Below are positions 1-11,058 of a stretch of 64,000 nucleotides of DNA, one piece after another. Every line of letters begins with the position of its first letter. Position 1 is the first letter of the stretch. The notes under the pieces are model-generated. The model saw nothing but the letters and a program-made list of their open reading frames with translations, did no database searches and was not told the origin of the DNA. Where the stretch lies: contig NZ_LR594659.1 in assembly GCF_901827155.1 (NCBI RefSeq), forward strand, positions 434,001 through 498,000, read 5' to 3'. Made by a program: the position numbers and the translations under genes. Source of the stretch: Variovorax sp. PBL-H6 (lineage in GTDB: Bacteria > Pseudomonadota > Gammaproteobacteria > Burkholderiales > Burkholderiaceae_C).

Positions 1-1256
<1,256 letters not shown>

Positions 1257-1277
1257 AGCGGCTGCATAGGAATCCAG

Positions 1278-1697
1278 ATGGCAAACACCATTCACGTCGA
1301 CGTGGTCAGCGCCGAGGAGTCCATCTTCTCGGGCGAGGCCAAGTTCGTCGCGCTGCCGGGTGAAGCCGGCGAGCTCGGCATCTATCCGCGCCACACGCCG
1401 CTGATCACGCGCATCCGTCCTGGTGCGGTGCGCATCGAGACGGCCGACGGCGGCGAGGAATTCGTCTTCGTGGCGGGCGGCATTCTGGAAGTGCAGCCCA
1501 ATACCGTCACCGTGCTGTCCGACACCGCGATCCGTGGCAAGGACCTCGATGAAGAGAAGGCCAACAAGTCCAAGGCCGCTGCCGAGGAAGCGCTCAAGAA
1601 GGCCAAGAGCGATATAGATATCGCGTTGGCTCAATCGGAGCTTGCCGTGATGGCTGCTCAGATCGCGGCGTTGCGCAAGTACCGCCAGAAAAAATAA
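1278..1697 (+). CDS. atpC: ATP synthase F1 subunit epsilon
   Basis: The gene encodes the epsilon subunit, which links the central stalk to the c-ring and can inhibit ATP hydrolysis. It has 139 residues, normal for the family. The N-terminal beta-sandwich carries the typical [14 protein letters not shown] block, and the C-terminal part is a Lys/Ala-rich helical hairpin. It follows atpD by 21 nt and is followed by an intrinsic terminator, so it closes the operon. The ATG lies just after AGGAATCC, a reasonable ribosome binding site. Confidence 0.97.
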   Translation: MANTIHVDVVSAEESIFSGEAKFVALPGEAGELGIYPRHTPLITRIRPGAVRIETADGGEEFVFVAGGILEVQPNTVTVLSDTAIRGKDLDEEKANKSKAAAEEALKKAKSDIDIALAQSELAVMAAQIAALRKYRQKK

Positions 1698-1721
1698 GCA
1701 AGGCCCGCCACTGCCAGCCAA

Positions 1722-1751
1722 AAAGCCGCCCATCGGGCGGCTTTCTTTTTG
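1722..1751 (+). terminator. Rho-independent terminator of the atp operon
   Basis: A perfect 10-bp stem (AAAGCCGCCC / GGGCGGCTTT) with a 3-nt loop is followed by a T-rich tract. It lies 24 nt after the atpC stop. Confidence 0.92.
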
Positions 1752-1895
1752 AGCAACCCATCGAGGGGGCTGGTACCTTAAGTCCAAAATTGGCCGAAGT
1801 TCAGGCTTGTTCGGCTGAAGCTCAGCGCCTAGTATTCGCGCTCGAATCCGGTCGGTGCCACTGGCCGGATCCGAGACGAACGGAGACAAAAAAGC

Positions 1896-3098
1896 GTGGC
1901 AACCTGGAACGGCCTCACCGCCGACGAGATGGCGCTGCTGGAAACGACCTTCTGGTCGGCCGGCGGCTCGCGCCATGTCATGGCGGAGCGGCTTGGTTTC
2001 TCCAAGAGCAAGGCCAACGCGCTGATCGCCGGGCTGGTCGAGCAGGGCCTGCTGGCCGAGTCTGGGCTGCAGCGCTCCTCGGGCGGGCGCCGTGCCGAGA
2101 ACCTGAAGTTGCATGAGGGCCTTGGCGTACTGATCGGCGTGGACATCGGCGCCACCAGCCTCGACGTCGCCGTGCTGCGGCCTGACCTGAGCGTGCTGGC
2201 CCAGCATGCCGAGCCGGCCGACGTTCGCGAGGGCCCCGGCGTCGTGCTGGCCCGCGTCCGCCTGCTGATGCGCGAGTTGCTGAGCCGCTGCGGCCTCGAG
2301 CCGAAGCTGGTGATCGGCATTGGCATCGGCGTGCCGGGCCCGGTCAACTTCGAGATCGGCCAGTTGGTGAATCCGCCGCTCATGCCCGCCTGGGACAGCT
2401 TCTCGATCCGCGACTACCTGCGCGAGGACTACGCCGCACCGGTCTTCGTCGACAACGACGTGAACTTGATGGCGCTCGGGGAGCTCTGGCGGCTCAAGCG
2501 CTCGCTCTCCAACTTCCTCGTCATCAAGGTCGGGACCGGTATCGGCTGCGGCATCGTCTGCCACGGCGAGGTGTACCGCGGGGCGGCCGGCTCGGCCGGG
2601 GACGTGGGCCACATCTGCGTCGACCAGGAAGGGCCGCTGTGCCATTGCGGCAACCTGGGCTGTGTCGAGGTGATGGCGGCCGGTCCGGCCATCACGCGCA
2701 TGGCTGTACAGGCGGCCGAAGCCGGGGAGAGCATTGCGCTGGCCGAACGGCTGCGCGCGCAGGGCCGTATCGACGCTGTCGACGTGGGCCAGGCCAGCCG
2801 CGCCGGAGACGCGGCCGCCAACGCCATCGTGCAGCGGGCCGGCCAGCTGATTGGGCAGATGCTGGCCTCCATCGTCAACTTCTTCAATCCATCGCACGTG
2901 TTCATCGGCGGCGGCATTACCCGCATAGGGCCGCTGTTCCTGGCGGCGCTGCGCCAGAGCGTCTATCACCGCTCCCTGGCGCTGTCGACGCGACACCTGG
3001 AGATCCAATACACCCCTCTGGGTTCGCAGGCCGGGCTGGTCGGTGCCGGCGCGCTTGCGATGCACGAGACGCTCAAGGCCCGCGGAGTCGCGCCATGA
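1896..3098 (+). CDS. ROK-family transcriptional regulator
   Basis: This is a 400-residue ROK protein with an N-terminal winged helix-turn-helix (about residues 8-60), so it is probably a sugar-responsive repressor of the NagC/XylR type. The ROK domain shows the nucleotide/sugar fold blocks GVDIGATSLDVAV, GVPGPVNFEIG and VDNDVN. The zinc-binding CxCGNLGCxE motif has Cys at about 249, 251 and 256. The start is GTG, preceded by GGAGAC. The stop overlaps the next ATG by 4 nt (ATGA), so it is co-translated with the sugar ABC transporter that it probably controls. Which sugar is sensed cannot be told. Confidence 0.9.
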   Translation: MATWNGLTADEMALLETTFWSAGGSRHVMAERLGFSKSKANALIAGLVEQGLLAESGLQRSSGGRRAENLKLHEGLGVLIGVDIGATSLDVAVLRPDLSVLAQHAEPADVREGPGVVLARVRLLMRELLSRCGLEPKLVIGIGIGVPGPVNFEIGQLVNPPLMPAWDSFSIRDYLREDYAAPVFVDNDVNLMALGELWRLKRSLSNFLVIKVGTGIGCGIVCHGEVYRGAAGSAGDVGHICVDQEGPLCHCGNLGCVEVMAAGPAITRMAVQAAEAGESIALAERLRAQGRIDAVDVGQASRAGDAAANAIVQRAGQLIGQMLASIVNFFNPSHVFIGGGITRIGPLFLAALRQSVYHRSLALSTRHLEIQYTPLGSQAGLVGAGALAMHETLKARGVAP

Positions 3099-4642
3099 CC
3101 ATGCCGCAGCAGCAGCAGCAGCCGCAGCCCCATTCGCCGAAGCGCAGCGTCGCCGTCGAGTTCGAGCAGGTCGTGAAGGCCTTCGGCCCGGTACAGGTCC
3201 TGCACGGCGTGAGCTTCTCCTTGGAGCCTGGGCGCGTCTATGGCCTGCTTGGCGAGAACGGCGCCGGCAAATCCACGCTGATGAAGATCCTGGCCGGCTA
3301 CGAGCCGATCACCGGCGGCACGGTGCGCGTCAACGGCGAGCCGCAGCAGTTTGCCAGCTCGCGCGAGGCCGAGGCGCTGGGCATCGTGCTCATCCACCAG
3401 GAGTTCAACCTTGCCGAGGACTTGACCGTGGCGCAGAACATCTTTCTCGGCCACGAAAAGAAGAAGGGTTTCCTGCTCGACGACCCCGCGATGGAGCGCG
3501 ACGCCGCGGCCGCGCTCGCGCAGGTCGGCCTGAAGATCGACCCCCGCACCAAGGTGCGCCGCCTGATCGTGGCCGAGAAGCAGCTCGTCGAGATCGCCAA
3601 GGCGGTCTCGCGCCATGCCCGCCTGCTCGTGATGGACGAGCCCACCGCCACGCTCACGCCCGGCGAGACCGAGCGGCTGTTCCGACTGATCGCGCAGCTT
3701 CGCGACGACGGGGTGACCATCGTCTACATCTCGCACAAGCTCGACGAGGTCGAACGCGTGACCGACGAGGTGATCGTGATGCGGGACGGCCGCTTCGTCA
3801 CGCGTGCCCCCACCGCCGAACTCACGCGCCACCAGATGGCCAACCTGATGGTGGGCCGCGAACTGGCTGACCTGTACCCGCCACGCGATCCCGTCACCGC
3901 GGCGCATGCGCCCGCGATGCAAGTGCGCGATTTCAGCGTGCCCGGCTGGGCCGACAGCGCCAGCTTCGAGGTGCGGCCCGGCGAGATCCTGGGCTTTGCC
4001 GGCCTGGTGGGCGCCGGCCGCACGGAGCTCTTCGAAGGACTGCTGGGCCTGCGCCCTGCCAGCGGCGGCAGGGTCGAGATCGGCGGCAAATCCGTTCAGC
4101 TGCGCAATCCCCGCGACGCCGCGCGACACGGCCTCACCTACCTCAGCGAGGACCGCAAGGGCAAGGGCCTGCACGTCCACCTGGGCCTGCGCCAGAACCT
4201 CACGCTGATGGCGCTGGAGCGCTATGCCCAGCCTTGGCTCAAGCCCGAGGCCGAGCGCAGCGCGCTGGCCGCGGCAGTGAAGGACTTCGGCATCCGCACG
4301 GGGGACCTGGATGCGCGCGCTTCATCGCTCTCGGGCGGCAACCAGCAGAAGCTCGCGCTGGCCAAGGTGCTGCAGCCGAAGCCAAGGGTCGTGGTGCTCG
4401 ACGAGCCCACGCGCGGCGTAGACGTCGGCGCCAAGCGCGACATCTATTTCCTGATCCAGCGGCTGGCTCGCGAGGGGCTCGCCGTGATCGTCGTCTCTTC
4501 CGAATTGATGGAGCTGATCGGCCTGTGCCACCGCGTCGCGGTGATGCGCGCCGGCCGGCTCGTCGCCACGCTCGACGCGAACCAACTGACCGAAGAGGAA
4601 CTCATCGCCCATGCCACCGGAACCGCAGCAAGCCAAGCCTGA
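3095..4642 (+). CDS. Sugar ABC transporter ATP-binding protein (RbsA/MglA type)
   Basis: This is a double ATPase of 515 residues that energises uptake by a ribose/galactose-class ABC importer. The first domain has Walker [10 protein letters not shown] and Walker [11 protein letters not shown]. The second has the degenerate P-loop GLVGAGRTE with signature LSGGNQQK and [12 protein letters not shown]. This asymmetry is typical of carbohydrate uptake family CUT2. I chose the ATG at 3095 because it overlaps the ROK stop as ATGA. A longer in-frame reading upstream is only a frame shadow inside the ROK gene. The N-terminus carries a Gln-rich stretch from a short CAG run. Confidence 0.94.
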   Translation: MTMPQQQQQPQPHSPKRSVAVEFEQVVKAFGPVQVLHGVSFSLEPGRVYGLLGENGAGKSTLMKILAGYEPITGGTVRVNGEPQQFASSREAEALGIVLIHQEFNLAEDLTVAQNIFLGHEKKKGFLLDDPAMERDAAAALAQVGLKIDPRTKVRRLIVAEKQLVEIAKAVSRHARLLVMDEPTATLTPGETERLFRLIAQLRDDGVTIVYISHKLDEVERVTDEVIVMRDGRFVTRAPTAELTRHQMANLMVGRELADLYPPRDPVTAAHAPAMQVRDFSVPGWADSASFEVRPGEILGFAGLVGAGRTELFEGLLGLRPASGGRVEIGGKSVQLRNPRDAARHGLTYLSEDRKGKGLHVHLGLRQNLTLMALERYAQPWLKPEAERSALAAAVKDFGIRTGDLDARASSLSGGNQQKLALAKVLQPKPRVVVLDEPTRGVDVGAKRDIYFLIQRLAREGLAVIVVSSELMELIGLCHRVAVMRAGRLVATLDANQLTEEELIAHATGTAASQA

Positions 4643-5636
4643 AGCAGCGGGCGTCATGCACCGCAGCGAATCCAAGCCGCGCTGGACCGAGCGCCTGCAC
4701 GGTCTCGGCCCCGTCATCGGCCTGGTGCTGCTGTGCATCGCCGGCACGTTGCTCAACAGCGACTTCGCCACTCTCGACAATGCCATGAACGTGCTCACCC
4801 GCACCGCCTTCATCGGCATCATCGCGGTCGGTATGTGCTTCGTGATCATCTCGGGCGGCATCGATCTCTCGGTCGGCTCGATGGCCGCGCTCATTGCAGG
4901 CTGCGTGATCATGTTCATCAACGCGATGGGTCCGGCGCTTGGCTCGCCGCTGCTGGCGGTGGGGCTGGGTGCCGTGCTCGCGGTGGTGCTGGGCGCGATC
5001 TTCGGGCTGGCGCACGGCCTGCTCATCACCAAGGGGCGCATCGAGCCCTTCATCGTCACGCTCGGAACGCTGGGCATCTTCCGTGCCTATCTCACCTACT
5101 TCGCCGACGGCGGTGCGCTCACGCTGGACAACGAGCTGTCCGACCTCTATGCGCCGGTCTACTACGCGAGCCTCCTGGGCATCCCTGTGCCGGTATGGGT
5201 GTTCCTGGTCGTCGCGGTCGTCGGTGGCGTCATCCTCAACCGCACCGCCTATGGCCGCTACGTGCAGGCCATCGGCTCGAACGAGCAGGTCGCACGCTAC
5301 GCCGCCGTGGGCGTCGACGGCGTGAAGATCCTCACCTATGTGCTGCTGGGTGTATGCGTGGGCATCGCAACGCTGCTCTACGTGCCGCGCCTGGGCTCGG
5401 CCTCGCCCACCACCGGCCTCCTGTGGGAGCTGGAGGCGATTGCCGCCGTCATCGTCGGCGGCACCGCGCTCAAAGGCGGCGCCGGGAGCATCACCGGTAC
5501 CGTGATCGGCGCCATCCTGCTCTCGGTCATCAGCAACATCCTCAATCTCACGAGCATCATCAGCGTGTACCTCAATGCCGCTGTGCAGGGCTTCGTGATC
5601 ATCGTGGTCGCATTCCTGCAGCGCGGGCGACGCTAG
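4611..5636 (+). CDS. Sugar ABC transporter permease (RbsC type)
   Basis: This inner-membrane permease of about 341 residues belongs to the branched-chain/ribose permease family. It has about eight to ten hydrophobic segments and the typical block [17 protein letters not shown] followed by the [11 protein letters not shown] region near the C-terminus. From 4611 the start overlaps the ATPase gene by 32 nt. An in-frame ATG at 4656 would leave no overlap and drop 15 Pro/Gln/Ala-rich residues, so either start is possible. It works with the ATPase before it and the binding protein after it. Confidence 0.93.
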   Translation: MPPEPQQAKPEAAGVMHRSESKPRWTERLHGLGPVIGLVLLCIAGTLLNSDFATLDNAMNVLTRTAFIGIIAVGMCFVIISGGIDLSVGSMAALIAGCVIMFINAMGPALGSPLLAVGLGAVLAVVLGAIFGLAHGLLITKGRIEPFIVTLGTLGIFRAYLTYFADGGALTLDNELSDLYAPVYYASLLGIPVPVWVFLVVAVVGGVILNRTAYGRYVQAIGSNEQVARYAAVGVDGVKILTYVLLGVCVGIATLLYVPRLGSASPTTGLLWELEAIAAVIVGGTALKGGAGSITGTVIGAILLSVISNILNLTSIISVYLNAAVQGFVIIVVAFLQRGRR

Positions 5637-5685
5637 CGCGCCTCGCAAGAATTTTCATGACAGTTTTTCAACAAGGAGACAGCAA

Positions 5686-6648
5686 ATGAATCCCATCACA
5701 CGACGCCTCGCACTCACCGCGGTCGCCGCTGCAGCGCTTGCCGCCGGTCCGGCCTTCGCCGCCGAGAAGGTCAACCTCGGCGTCTCGATCCCGGCCGCGA
5801 CGCACAGCTTCATGGGCGGCATCAACTACTGGGCCAACCAGGCAAAGAAGGACCTGGAGAAGGAACACAAGGACCTCAAGATCACCATCAAGACGGCGGC
5901 CAATGCGCCCGAGCAGGCCAACCAGCTGCAGGACCTCTCGACGGTGACCAAGATCAACGCGCTGGTGATCTTCCCCTTCGAATCCGCCGCGCTCACCAAG
6001 CCCGTGGCCCAGGTCAAGGCCAAGGGCACCTACGTCACGGTGGTCGACCGCGGCCTGACCGACACCAGCGCGCAGGACGCCTACGTGGCCGGCGACAACA
6101 CAGCCTTCGGCAAGATCCCGGCCGAGTACATCGCCAAGAAGCTGGGCGGCAAGGGCGACGTCGTGGCGCTGCGCGGCATCGCCACCACGCTGGACAACGA
6201 GCGCATGGACGCCTTCAACGGCGTGCTCAAGAACTACCCCGACATCAAGCTGCTCGACGCCAAGTACGCCAACTGGAACCGCGACGACGCCTTCAAGGTC
6301 ACGCAGGACTACCTGACGCGCTTCAAGAAGATCGACGCCATCTGGGCAGCCGACGACGACATGGCCGTCGGTGTGCTCAAGGCCATCGAGCAGGCCAAGC
6401 GCGACGACATCAAGGTCATCTTCGGCGGTGCCGGCGCCAAGGGCATGGTCAAGACCATCCTCGACGGCAAGGACCCGCGCATCCAGGCCGACGTCAGCTA
6501 CTCGCCCAAGTTCATCTACAACGCCATCAAGCTCACGGCCGAGGCGCGCCTCAAGGGCGAGAAGCTGCCGGCGACGACGATCATTCCCTCGGTGCTGATC
6601 ACCAAGGAAAACGCCAAGGACTTCTACCACCCGAATTCGCCTTTCTAA
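5686..6648 (+). CDS. Periplasmic sugar-binding protein of the ABC importer
   Basis: This 320-residue solute-binding protein of the RbsB/peripla_BP_4 family delivers substrate to the adjoining permease. A signal peptide is clear: two Arg, an Ala/Leu-rich core, and a probable cut after GPAFA. The mature part begins with a [14 protein letters not shown] strand typical of the fold and has the [14 protein letters not shown] segment. A strong ribosome binding site (AAGGAGA) stands before the ATG. It is the last transport gene, and a hairpin repeat separates it from the dehydrogenase. Confidence 0.93.
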   Translation: MNPITRRLALTAVAAAALAAGPAFAAEKVNLGVSIPAATHSFMGGINYWANQAKKDLEKEHKDLKITIKTAANAPEQANQLQDLSTVTKINALVIFPFESAALTKPVAQVKAKGTYVTVVDRGLTDTSAQDAYVAGDNTAFGKIPAEYIAKKLGGKGDVVALRGIATTLDNERMDAFNGVLKNYPDIKLLDAKYANWNRDDAFKVTQDYLTRFKKIDAIWAADDDMAVGVLKAIEQAKRDDIKVIFGGAGAKGMVKTILDGKDPRIQADVSYSPKFIYNAIKLTAEARLKGEKLPATTIIPSVLITKENAKDFYHPNSPF

Positions 6649-6690
6649 GCGCTCTCCCAGGCTTCGCGCACTTGGTGTCGCTCTCGCCAA

Positions 6691-6745
6691 CCCCCTTCCG
6701 GGGGCGACACCAGCGGTCCGGCAAAGCCGGTTCCGCGGTGTCCCC
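6691..6745. repeat. GC-rich intergenic hairpin (REP-like)
   Basis: An imperfect palindrome folds the block GGGGCGACACCAGCGG-CCGGC around an AAA loop with GCCGG-CCGCGGTGTCCCC. A second small hairpin (CCCCC-TTCC-GGGGG) overlaps its left arm. It sits between the binding protein and the oxidoreductase genes and has no T-tract. Stabilising the upstream mRNA or attenuating transcription is plausible. That it is a dispersed repeat is inferred from its style and its partial likeness to the insert at 25160-25255. Confidence 0.55.
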
Positions 6746-6778
6746 GAGGGCGCTGGCCCGGGCCCTGCACTGCACCCC

Positions 6779-7945
6779 ATGATTCAACCGATCACTTCAC
6801 GCAAGTTGCGCTACGCCATGGTCGGCGGCGGGCGCGATGCCTTCATCGGCGCGGTGCACCGCAAGGCCATCGCGCTCGACGGCCAAGCAGAGTTGCTCGC
6901 CGGCGCGCTATCTTCCAGCGCCGAGAAAGCGAAGGCCTCCGGGCGCGAGCTCTGGCTGGCCGACGACCGCAACCACGGCGACTGGCAAGCCCTGCTCGAC
7001 GACGAGCTGAGGCGCCCCCAGGAAGAGCGCATCGACTTCGTCTCGATCGTCACGCCCAACCATCTGCACTTCCCCGTCGCGCAGGCCTTCGTCGAGGCCG
7101 GCTTCCACGTGGTGTGCGACAAGCCGCTGGTGCACACCGGCGCGCAGGCCGATGCGCTGGTCGCGGCCGTGGCGCGGCAGGGCACCGTGTTCGCCGTGAC
7201 CTACAACTACACCGGCTACCCGATGGTGCGCGAGGCGCGCGAGATCGTGAGAAGCGGCCGGCTTGGCGATATCCGCAAGGTGGTCGTCGAATACAACCAG
7301 GGCTGGCTCGCAACCCAGCTCGAGAAGGGAGGCAACAAGCAGGCGGCCTGGCGCAGCGATCCCGCCAGGAGCGGCGCGGCCGGTGCCATCGGCGACATCG
7401 GCTCGCATGCCGAGAACCTGGTCGCCACCGTGACCGGGCTGGAGATCGAAAGCCTCTGCGCGGACCTGAGCACGCTGGTTCCGGGCCGCGCGCTCGACGA
7501 CGACGGCAGCGTGCTGCTGCGTTTCCGCGGCGGGGCGCGCGGCGTGCTCATCGCCTCGCAGGTCAATACCGGGCTGGAGAACGACTTGCGCCTTCGCGTC
7601 TCCGGAACGCTGGGCACGCTGGTCTGGCGGCAGGAGCAGCCCAGCGAGCTGCTGCATCTGCCGCACGACGGGCCGCGGCGCGTGCTCACGCGCGGCGCAC
7701 CGTGGTTGGGCGAGTCGGCGCGGCGCGCGAGCCGGCTGCCCAGCGGGCATCCGGAGGGTTTCATCGAGGCCTTCGCCAACGTGTATGCCGGCGTCTTCGC
7801 CGATGTTCGCGCGCGGCTCGACGGCAGACAGGCCGACGCGCTGGAGGCAGACTACCCGGGGGTGGAGGACGGCGCCCGCGGTGTGCGCTTCATCGAGCGC
7901 GTGGTGGCGTCGGCAGGCAGCACGACGAAGTGGACGGCGTGGTGA
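6779..7945 (+). CDS. Gfo/Idh/MocA family NAD(P)-dependent oxidoreductase
   Basis: This 388-residue dehydrogenase family protein probably oxidises the imported sugar or sugar alcohol. The N-terminal Rossmann segment ([18 protein letters not shown]), the CDKPLVHTG motif at the end of the nucleotide domain and the [12 protein letters not shown] segment of the catalytic domain are visible. It lies 130 nt behind the binding protein gene on the same strand, across a hairpin, so it is probably part of the operon. Inositol, xylose or another sugar could be the substrate; the sequence does not decide. Confidence 0.88.
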   Translation: MIQPITSRKLRYAMVGGGRDAFIGAVHRKAIALDGQAELLAGALSSSAEKAKASGRELWLADDRNHGDWQALLDDELRRPQEERIDFVSIVTPNHLHFPVAQAFVEAGFHVVCDKPLVHTGAQADALVAAVARQGTVFAVTYNYTGYPMVREAREIVRSGRLGDIRKVVVEYNQGWLATQLEKGGNKQAAWRSDPARSGAAGAIGDIGSHAENLVATVTGLEIESLCADLSTLVPGRALDDDGSVLLRFRGGARGVLIASQVNTGLENDLRLRVSGTLGTLVWRQEQPSELLHLPHDGPRRVLTRGAPWLGESARRASRLPSGHPEGFIEAFANVYAGVFADVRARLDGRQADALEADYPGVEDGARGVRFIERVVASAGSTTKWTAW

Positions 7946-7969
7946 GGACGGCACGAGCCCAGGCGCGCC

Positions 7970-8770
7970 TCAGCTCGACGGGCGCCCCTTCCCCAGGGTG
8001 ATCCTGCCCTTCTGCACCGCCCACACCCTGCCATCCGGCGTGCCCACGAACATGGGCTGGCGCGCCCAGAGACTCCAGAAGACATGGGCCTCCGTCGGGA
8101 TGTTGTCGAGGACGTGCGTCACGTACAGGCTGGCCGCTCGAGGGTCCTGCCGCAGGGTCAGGCAGCTGCGCGTGAAGCTGCGTTGCGCGATCACCGATGC
8201 TCCCTCGGTGATCACGCGGTAGGTGCCGCCGAGCGGAACCGTGTTGTTCCCGCTGGTCGTGGGCAGCAGGTAGACCACCCACCTGCGGGGGACGTCGCCG
8301 GCATCGGCCGGCAGGACCACCGTGTTGTATTGCTCGGTGCAGGGCTGGAACCCGGACCCGACCGCCAGCTCGCGGGCGGCAGCGGCGCCTGCCTCGAAGG
8401 GTGTCAAGGGCGAGGGCTGGTCGAGCGTGGTGAGTTCCTGGATCTTGTCGTCCTCGATCGATACGGCCACGCGGTAGAGCGCAGCGGGCCGTCGGTCCAC
8501 GAAGGTCACCGTGACGAGGCCGTCGTGCTCTTCGGTGATCCATCCCCGCACGCGCGCGTCGCGGCGGAAGGCCGGAATCTTGAGCGCCGCCTCGCTGGCC
8601 GCCGCAATGGCGCGCTCATGCTGGTGGACCGCCCTGCCCATCACTTCAGCGCTCTCCAGTGCGGCGGTTTCCTGTTCCGGCGACAGGGGCGGCAACGGCT
8701 GCTGGCCTTCGTCGGCCCGGGCGGCGAGCCAAGCCAGCGCGAAGGCCAAAGCAAGGAGGAGGCGGATCAT
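7970..8770 (-). CDS. Secreted protein of unknown function
   Basis: A 266-residue protein begins with a clear signal peptide (MIRLLLALAFALAWLAARA, cut before DEG). I recognise no domain in the mature part. It has an N-terminal Glu/Ala-rich helix, a beta-rich middle and two Cys residues that might pair. I chose the ATG at 8770 because it begins the signal peptide; longer readings add unlikely residues. It is convergent with the oxidoreductase gene, with only 24 nt between stops. Confidence 0.72.
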   Translation of the reverse strand: MIRLLLALAFALAWLAARADEGQQPLPPLSPEQETAALESAEVMGRAVHQHERAIAAASEAALKIPAFRRDARVRGWITEEHDGLVTVTFVDRRPAALYRVAVSIEDDKIQELTTLDQPSPLTPFEAGAAAARELAVGSGFQPCTEQYNTVVLPADAGDVPRRWVVYLLPTTSGNNTVPLGGTYRVITEGASVIAQRSFTRSCLTLRQDPRAASLYVTHVLDNIPTEAHVFWSLWARQPMFVGTPDGRVWAVQKGRITLGKGRPSS

Positions 8771-8921
8771 GGTCCCGGCAATCGAAAGCAGCGGATGGTA
8801 TCGATGGCAGTGCCAATGCACGCAGCGAAGAGACATTTCGCGAGAGTTGCCGGACTGTCCTCGTGAAGGACTGCTCACGCCGCTGATCGGCCGGGCGTTA
8901 TGCGCGGTGAGGTGCGTCGAA

Positions 8922-9473
8922 TCAAGGATGCGCAGCGCGTCCAATCAGCCGTGCCAGCTGCGAGAGCGCCGCTTCGGCAGAAGATGCCATCGCCGTCGAG
9001 CAGGCCAGCATCAGGTTCAGCCGCTGTCCCAGGCCTTCGACCATGACGCCGCTGTCGCGCTCGCGCGTCACACCGGTTGCGTCCTGCGTGCACGCCATTG
9101 CGGCTCCCACGCGTCTCGCGTAGCTGCCGGCAGGCACGCCGTAGACGACGACCGGCTTGCCCAGTGCCACCGCGAAGCCGACCTCGAACACGGTGCCCGA
9201 GTCCGGCTCGAGGCCGCGGAAGTTCATCAGGTTGGCGATCACGCCATCGACCTGCCGGATGAGCGCGATGTTGCCCTCATAGATCCGGCGTGCGCGCTCG
9301 TCGTCGCTGCCCGTGAAGTCCGCGTCGAGGCCGCCGTCCGATGGCGCGATGCCCTTCAGGCCCAGCCGCTCGCACGCGGCTTTCAGGTCCCGGTAGATCT
9401 GTTCGCAATCGCGAAAGAAGATGTCCGGGCCGGCGAGGTAGACGCGAGGCCGGGGAGGTCGGGGCTGGTGCAT
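8922..9473 (-). CDS. Nucleoside 2-deoxyribosyltransferase family protein
   Basis: This 183-residue protein has the deoxyribosyltransferase/RCL fold. The N-terminal strand VYLAGPDIFFRD is the family's hallmark. The block EPDSGTVFEVGFAVALGKPVVVY carries the expected catalytic Glu. Such enzymes exchange bases on deoxynucleosides or cleave nucleotides for salvage. An ATG at 9473 fits, and upstream in-frame sequence does not resemble the family. The gene is divergent from the membrane-protein gene at 9696. Confidence 0.85.
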   Translation of the reverse strand: MHQPRPPRPRVYLAGPDIFFRDCEQIYRDLKAACERLGLKGIAPSDGGLDADFTGSDDERARRIYEGNIALIRQVDGVIANLMNFRGLEPDSGTVFEVGFAVALGKPVVVYGVPAGSYARRVGAAMACTQDATGVTRERDSGVMVEGLGQRLNLMLACSTAMASSAEAALSQLARLIGRAAHP

Positions 9474-9695
9474 GGTCGCGTTCGTGGTCGCTGGATCTTC
9501 CGAGGGGACGCGCTCATTGTCCGGCACGTCAGGGCCGGGACGCGTGCTGCGATGCGTAGGTTCGATCCCACAGAAGTTACGTCCATACGCTGCCGGCCCG
9601 GCGCCACGGCCGTTATCAGCATTCATGCATCCGCACGTGGTCGCTGCTGCATCCGCGGCGCGCACGGACGGTGCTTCGATGTGAAGGGGAGACGT

Positions 9696-10292
9696 ATGGA
9701 CGCCGAGAGCACGCAAGCCCTGTGGGTAGTGGGAATCGTCGTGGTTCTTGCCCTGGTCGCGCTGGCTGCCTATTTGTTCCACCGAAAACGACAGTCGGGC
9801 CTGCTCGCGGCGCGCTTCGGCGACGAGTACGACCGCGCCGTCAAGCACCATGGCAGCCGGGCGAAGGCAGAAGCCGAACTCCGGCAGCGCACGGCGAGGG
9901 TCGAGCGGCTGCGCATCGTTCCGCTGGCGCCTGGCGAAGCGGCGCGCTTCAGCAGCGCGTGGAACAAGGTGCAGGCCGAGTTCGTCGACAACCCGTCCGG
10001 CGCGGTGACGCAGGCGGACCAACTGGTGCGCGAGCTGATGCAGAAGCGAGGCTATCCGATGGGCGACTTCGAGCATCGTGCGGCCGACATCTCGGTGGAC
10101 CATCCCGCGGTGGTGAGGAACTACCGCGCGGCGCAGGCCATCCATGCGCGCACCCTGAGCGGCGAGGTAGAGACCGAGGAGCTGCGCAAGGCCGTGGTTC
10201 ACTACCGTGCGTTGTTCGATGAATTACTTGAAGTGCGCGTGGAAAACCCGCCGCGCGCGATGCCGGCGAGACCGGTGGAGGCACGATCATGA
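9696..10292 (+). CDS. Membrane-anchored conserved protein, paralogue of the next gene
   Basis: This 198-residue protein has one N-terminal transmembrane helix (about residues 9-28), then a basic, probably cytoplasmic, helical domain. The domain contains the block FSSAWNKVQAEFVDNP followed by VTQADQLVRELMQKRGYP and a C-terminal YRALFDELL helix. The pattern is widely conserved in bacteria without known function. GGGGAGA precedes the ATG. Its stop overlaps the next ATG as ATGA, and the next protein shares its domain. Confidence 0.75.
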   Translation: MDAESTQALWVVGIVVVLALVALAAYLFHRKRQSGLLAARFGDEYDRAVKHHGSRAKAEAELRQRTARVERLRIVPLAPGEAARFSSAWNKVQAEFVDNPSGAVTQADQLVRELMQKRGYPMGDFEHRAADISVDHPAVVRNYRAAQAIHARTLSGEVETEELRKAVVHYRALFDELLEVRVENPPRAMPARPVEARS

Positions 10293-10801
10293 TCTTCGAT
10301 ACCAGGCGTGGTGAGCGCAGCGAGCACGACGTTGCCGCCCGACCCATGCAGAACACGCAGAACACGCAGAGCCGGAATGCGGATGCCCGCATCGCGCCGG
10401 ACGACCTCGAGCAGCCGGTTTCGCGGCAGCCAGAGCCGTCGCGGCAGCCGCGGCAACAGGAGCAGTTGCAGGCGTCACAGGTGCCACAGCGGCCCCACAC
10501 GGTGCAGCAGGATCGTGCGGACGAGTCGCTGGCCCCGCTCTTCGCGCCCGAGGCAGCACGGGATTTCCGTGCCAGTTGGGACGCAGTGCAGATCGGCTTC
10601 GTCGACGATCCGCAGCAGGCCGTGCGCCAGGCCGATGAATTGGTAAGGCAGATGCTGCAGAACCTCTCGCAGACCTTCTCGGACGAGCGGGCGGGACTGG
10701 ATACGCGCGGCGGCGGAGCGGCGGATGCCGCCTCGACGGAGAAGTTGCGCGTCGCCCTGCGTCGCTATCGCGCCTTCATGCAGCGGTTGCTCTCGCTGTG
10801 A
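10289..10801 (+). CDS. Conserved protein with the same domain as its upstream neighbour
   Basis: This 170-residue protein has a low-complexity Gln/Arg-rich first half (to about residue 75), then a domain parallel to the previous gene product: FRASWDAVQIGFVDDP, AVRQADELVRQML and a final LRRYRAFMQRLL helix. Unlike its neighbour it has no transmembrane helix and has lost the RGYP and VDHP segments. Translational coupling (ATGA) and shared domain suggest tandem duplication and perhaps a heteromeric complex. The function is unknown. Confidence 0.72.
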   Translation: MIFDTRRGERSEHDVAARPMQNTQNTQSRNADARIAPDDLEQPVSRQPEPSRQPRQQEQLQASQVPQRPHTVQQDRADESLAPLFAPEAARDFRASWDAVQIGFVDDPQQAVRQADELVRQMLQNLSQTFSDERAGLDTRGGGAADAASTEKLRVALRRYRAFMQRLLSL

Positions 10802-10814
10802 TCGGGAGGTTGTG

Positions 10815-11006
10815 ATGGTGCAAAGAAGAACCGATGCCGACTCACCGCCGCGCGACGCAGGCAAGGCTCCGGGCCACACCCCCTTCCTGCGGCAGCGCGT
10901 CGGGACTGACGCGCCGAAGCGCCGCTCTTCCGAAGGTGCGAGCACCGGCCGCAGTGCGAAGTCGACTGCCGGGGGAGCCGCCGGCCAGTTGACCGAGAAG
11001 GACTGA
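10815..11006 (+). CDS. Small basic hypothetical protein
   Basis: A 63-codon frame starts with ATG 6 nt after a good ribosome binding site (GGGAGG) and follows the previous stop by 13 nt. The product is hydrophilic and rich in Arg, Ser, Gly and Asp, so it is probably disordered. No family is recognised. Its placement and ribosome binding site are the only support. Confidence 0.5.
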   Translation: MVQRRTDADSPPRDAGKAPGHTPFLRQRVGTDAPKRRSSEGASTGRSAKSTAGGAAGQLTEKD

Positions 11007-11058
11007 TGGCGACGCGGCCCGCGCGCGGCTGGGCTTTTCCTGTTTGAAGGAGTGCAAC

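Noticed and set aside
1790..2116. Plus-strand frame upstream of and inside the ROK gene
   Set aside because: It overlaps the ROK helix-turn-helix in another frame and has no features of its own.
9550..9590. T-arm-like sequence (GGTTCGATCCC) suggesting a tRNA
   Set aside because: The stems do not pair and no acceptor or anticodon arm can be built.
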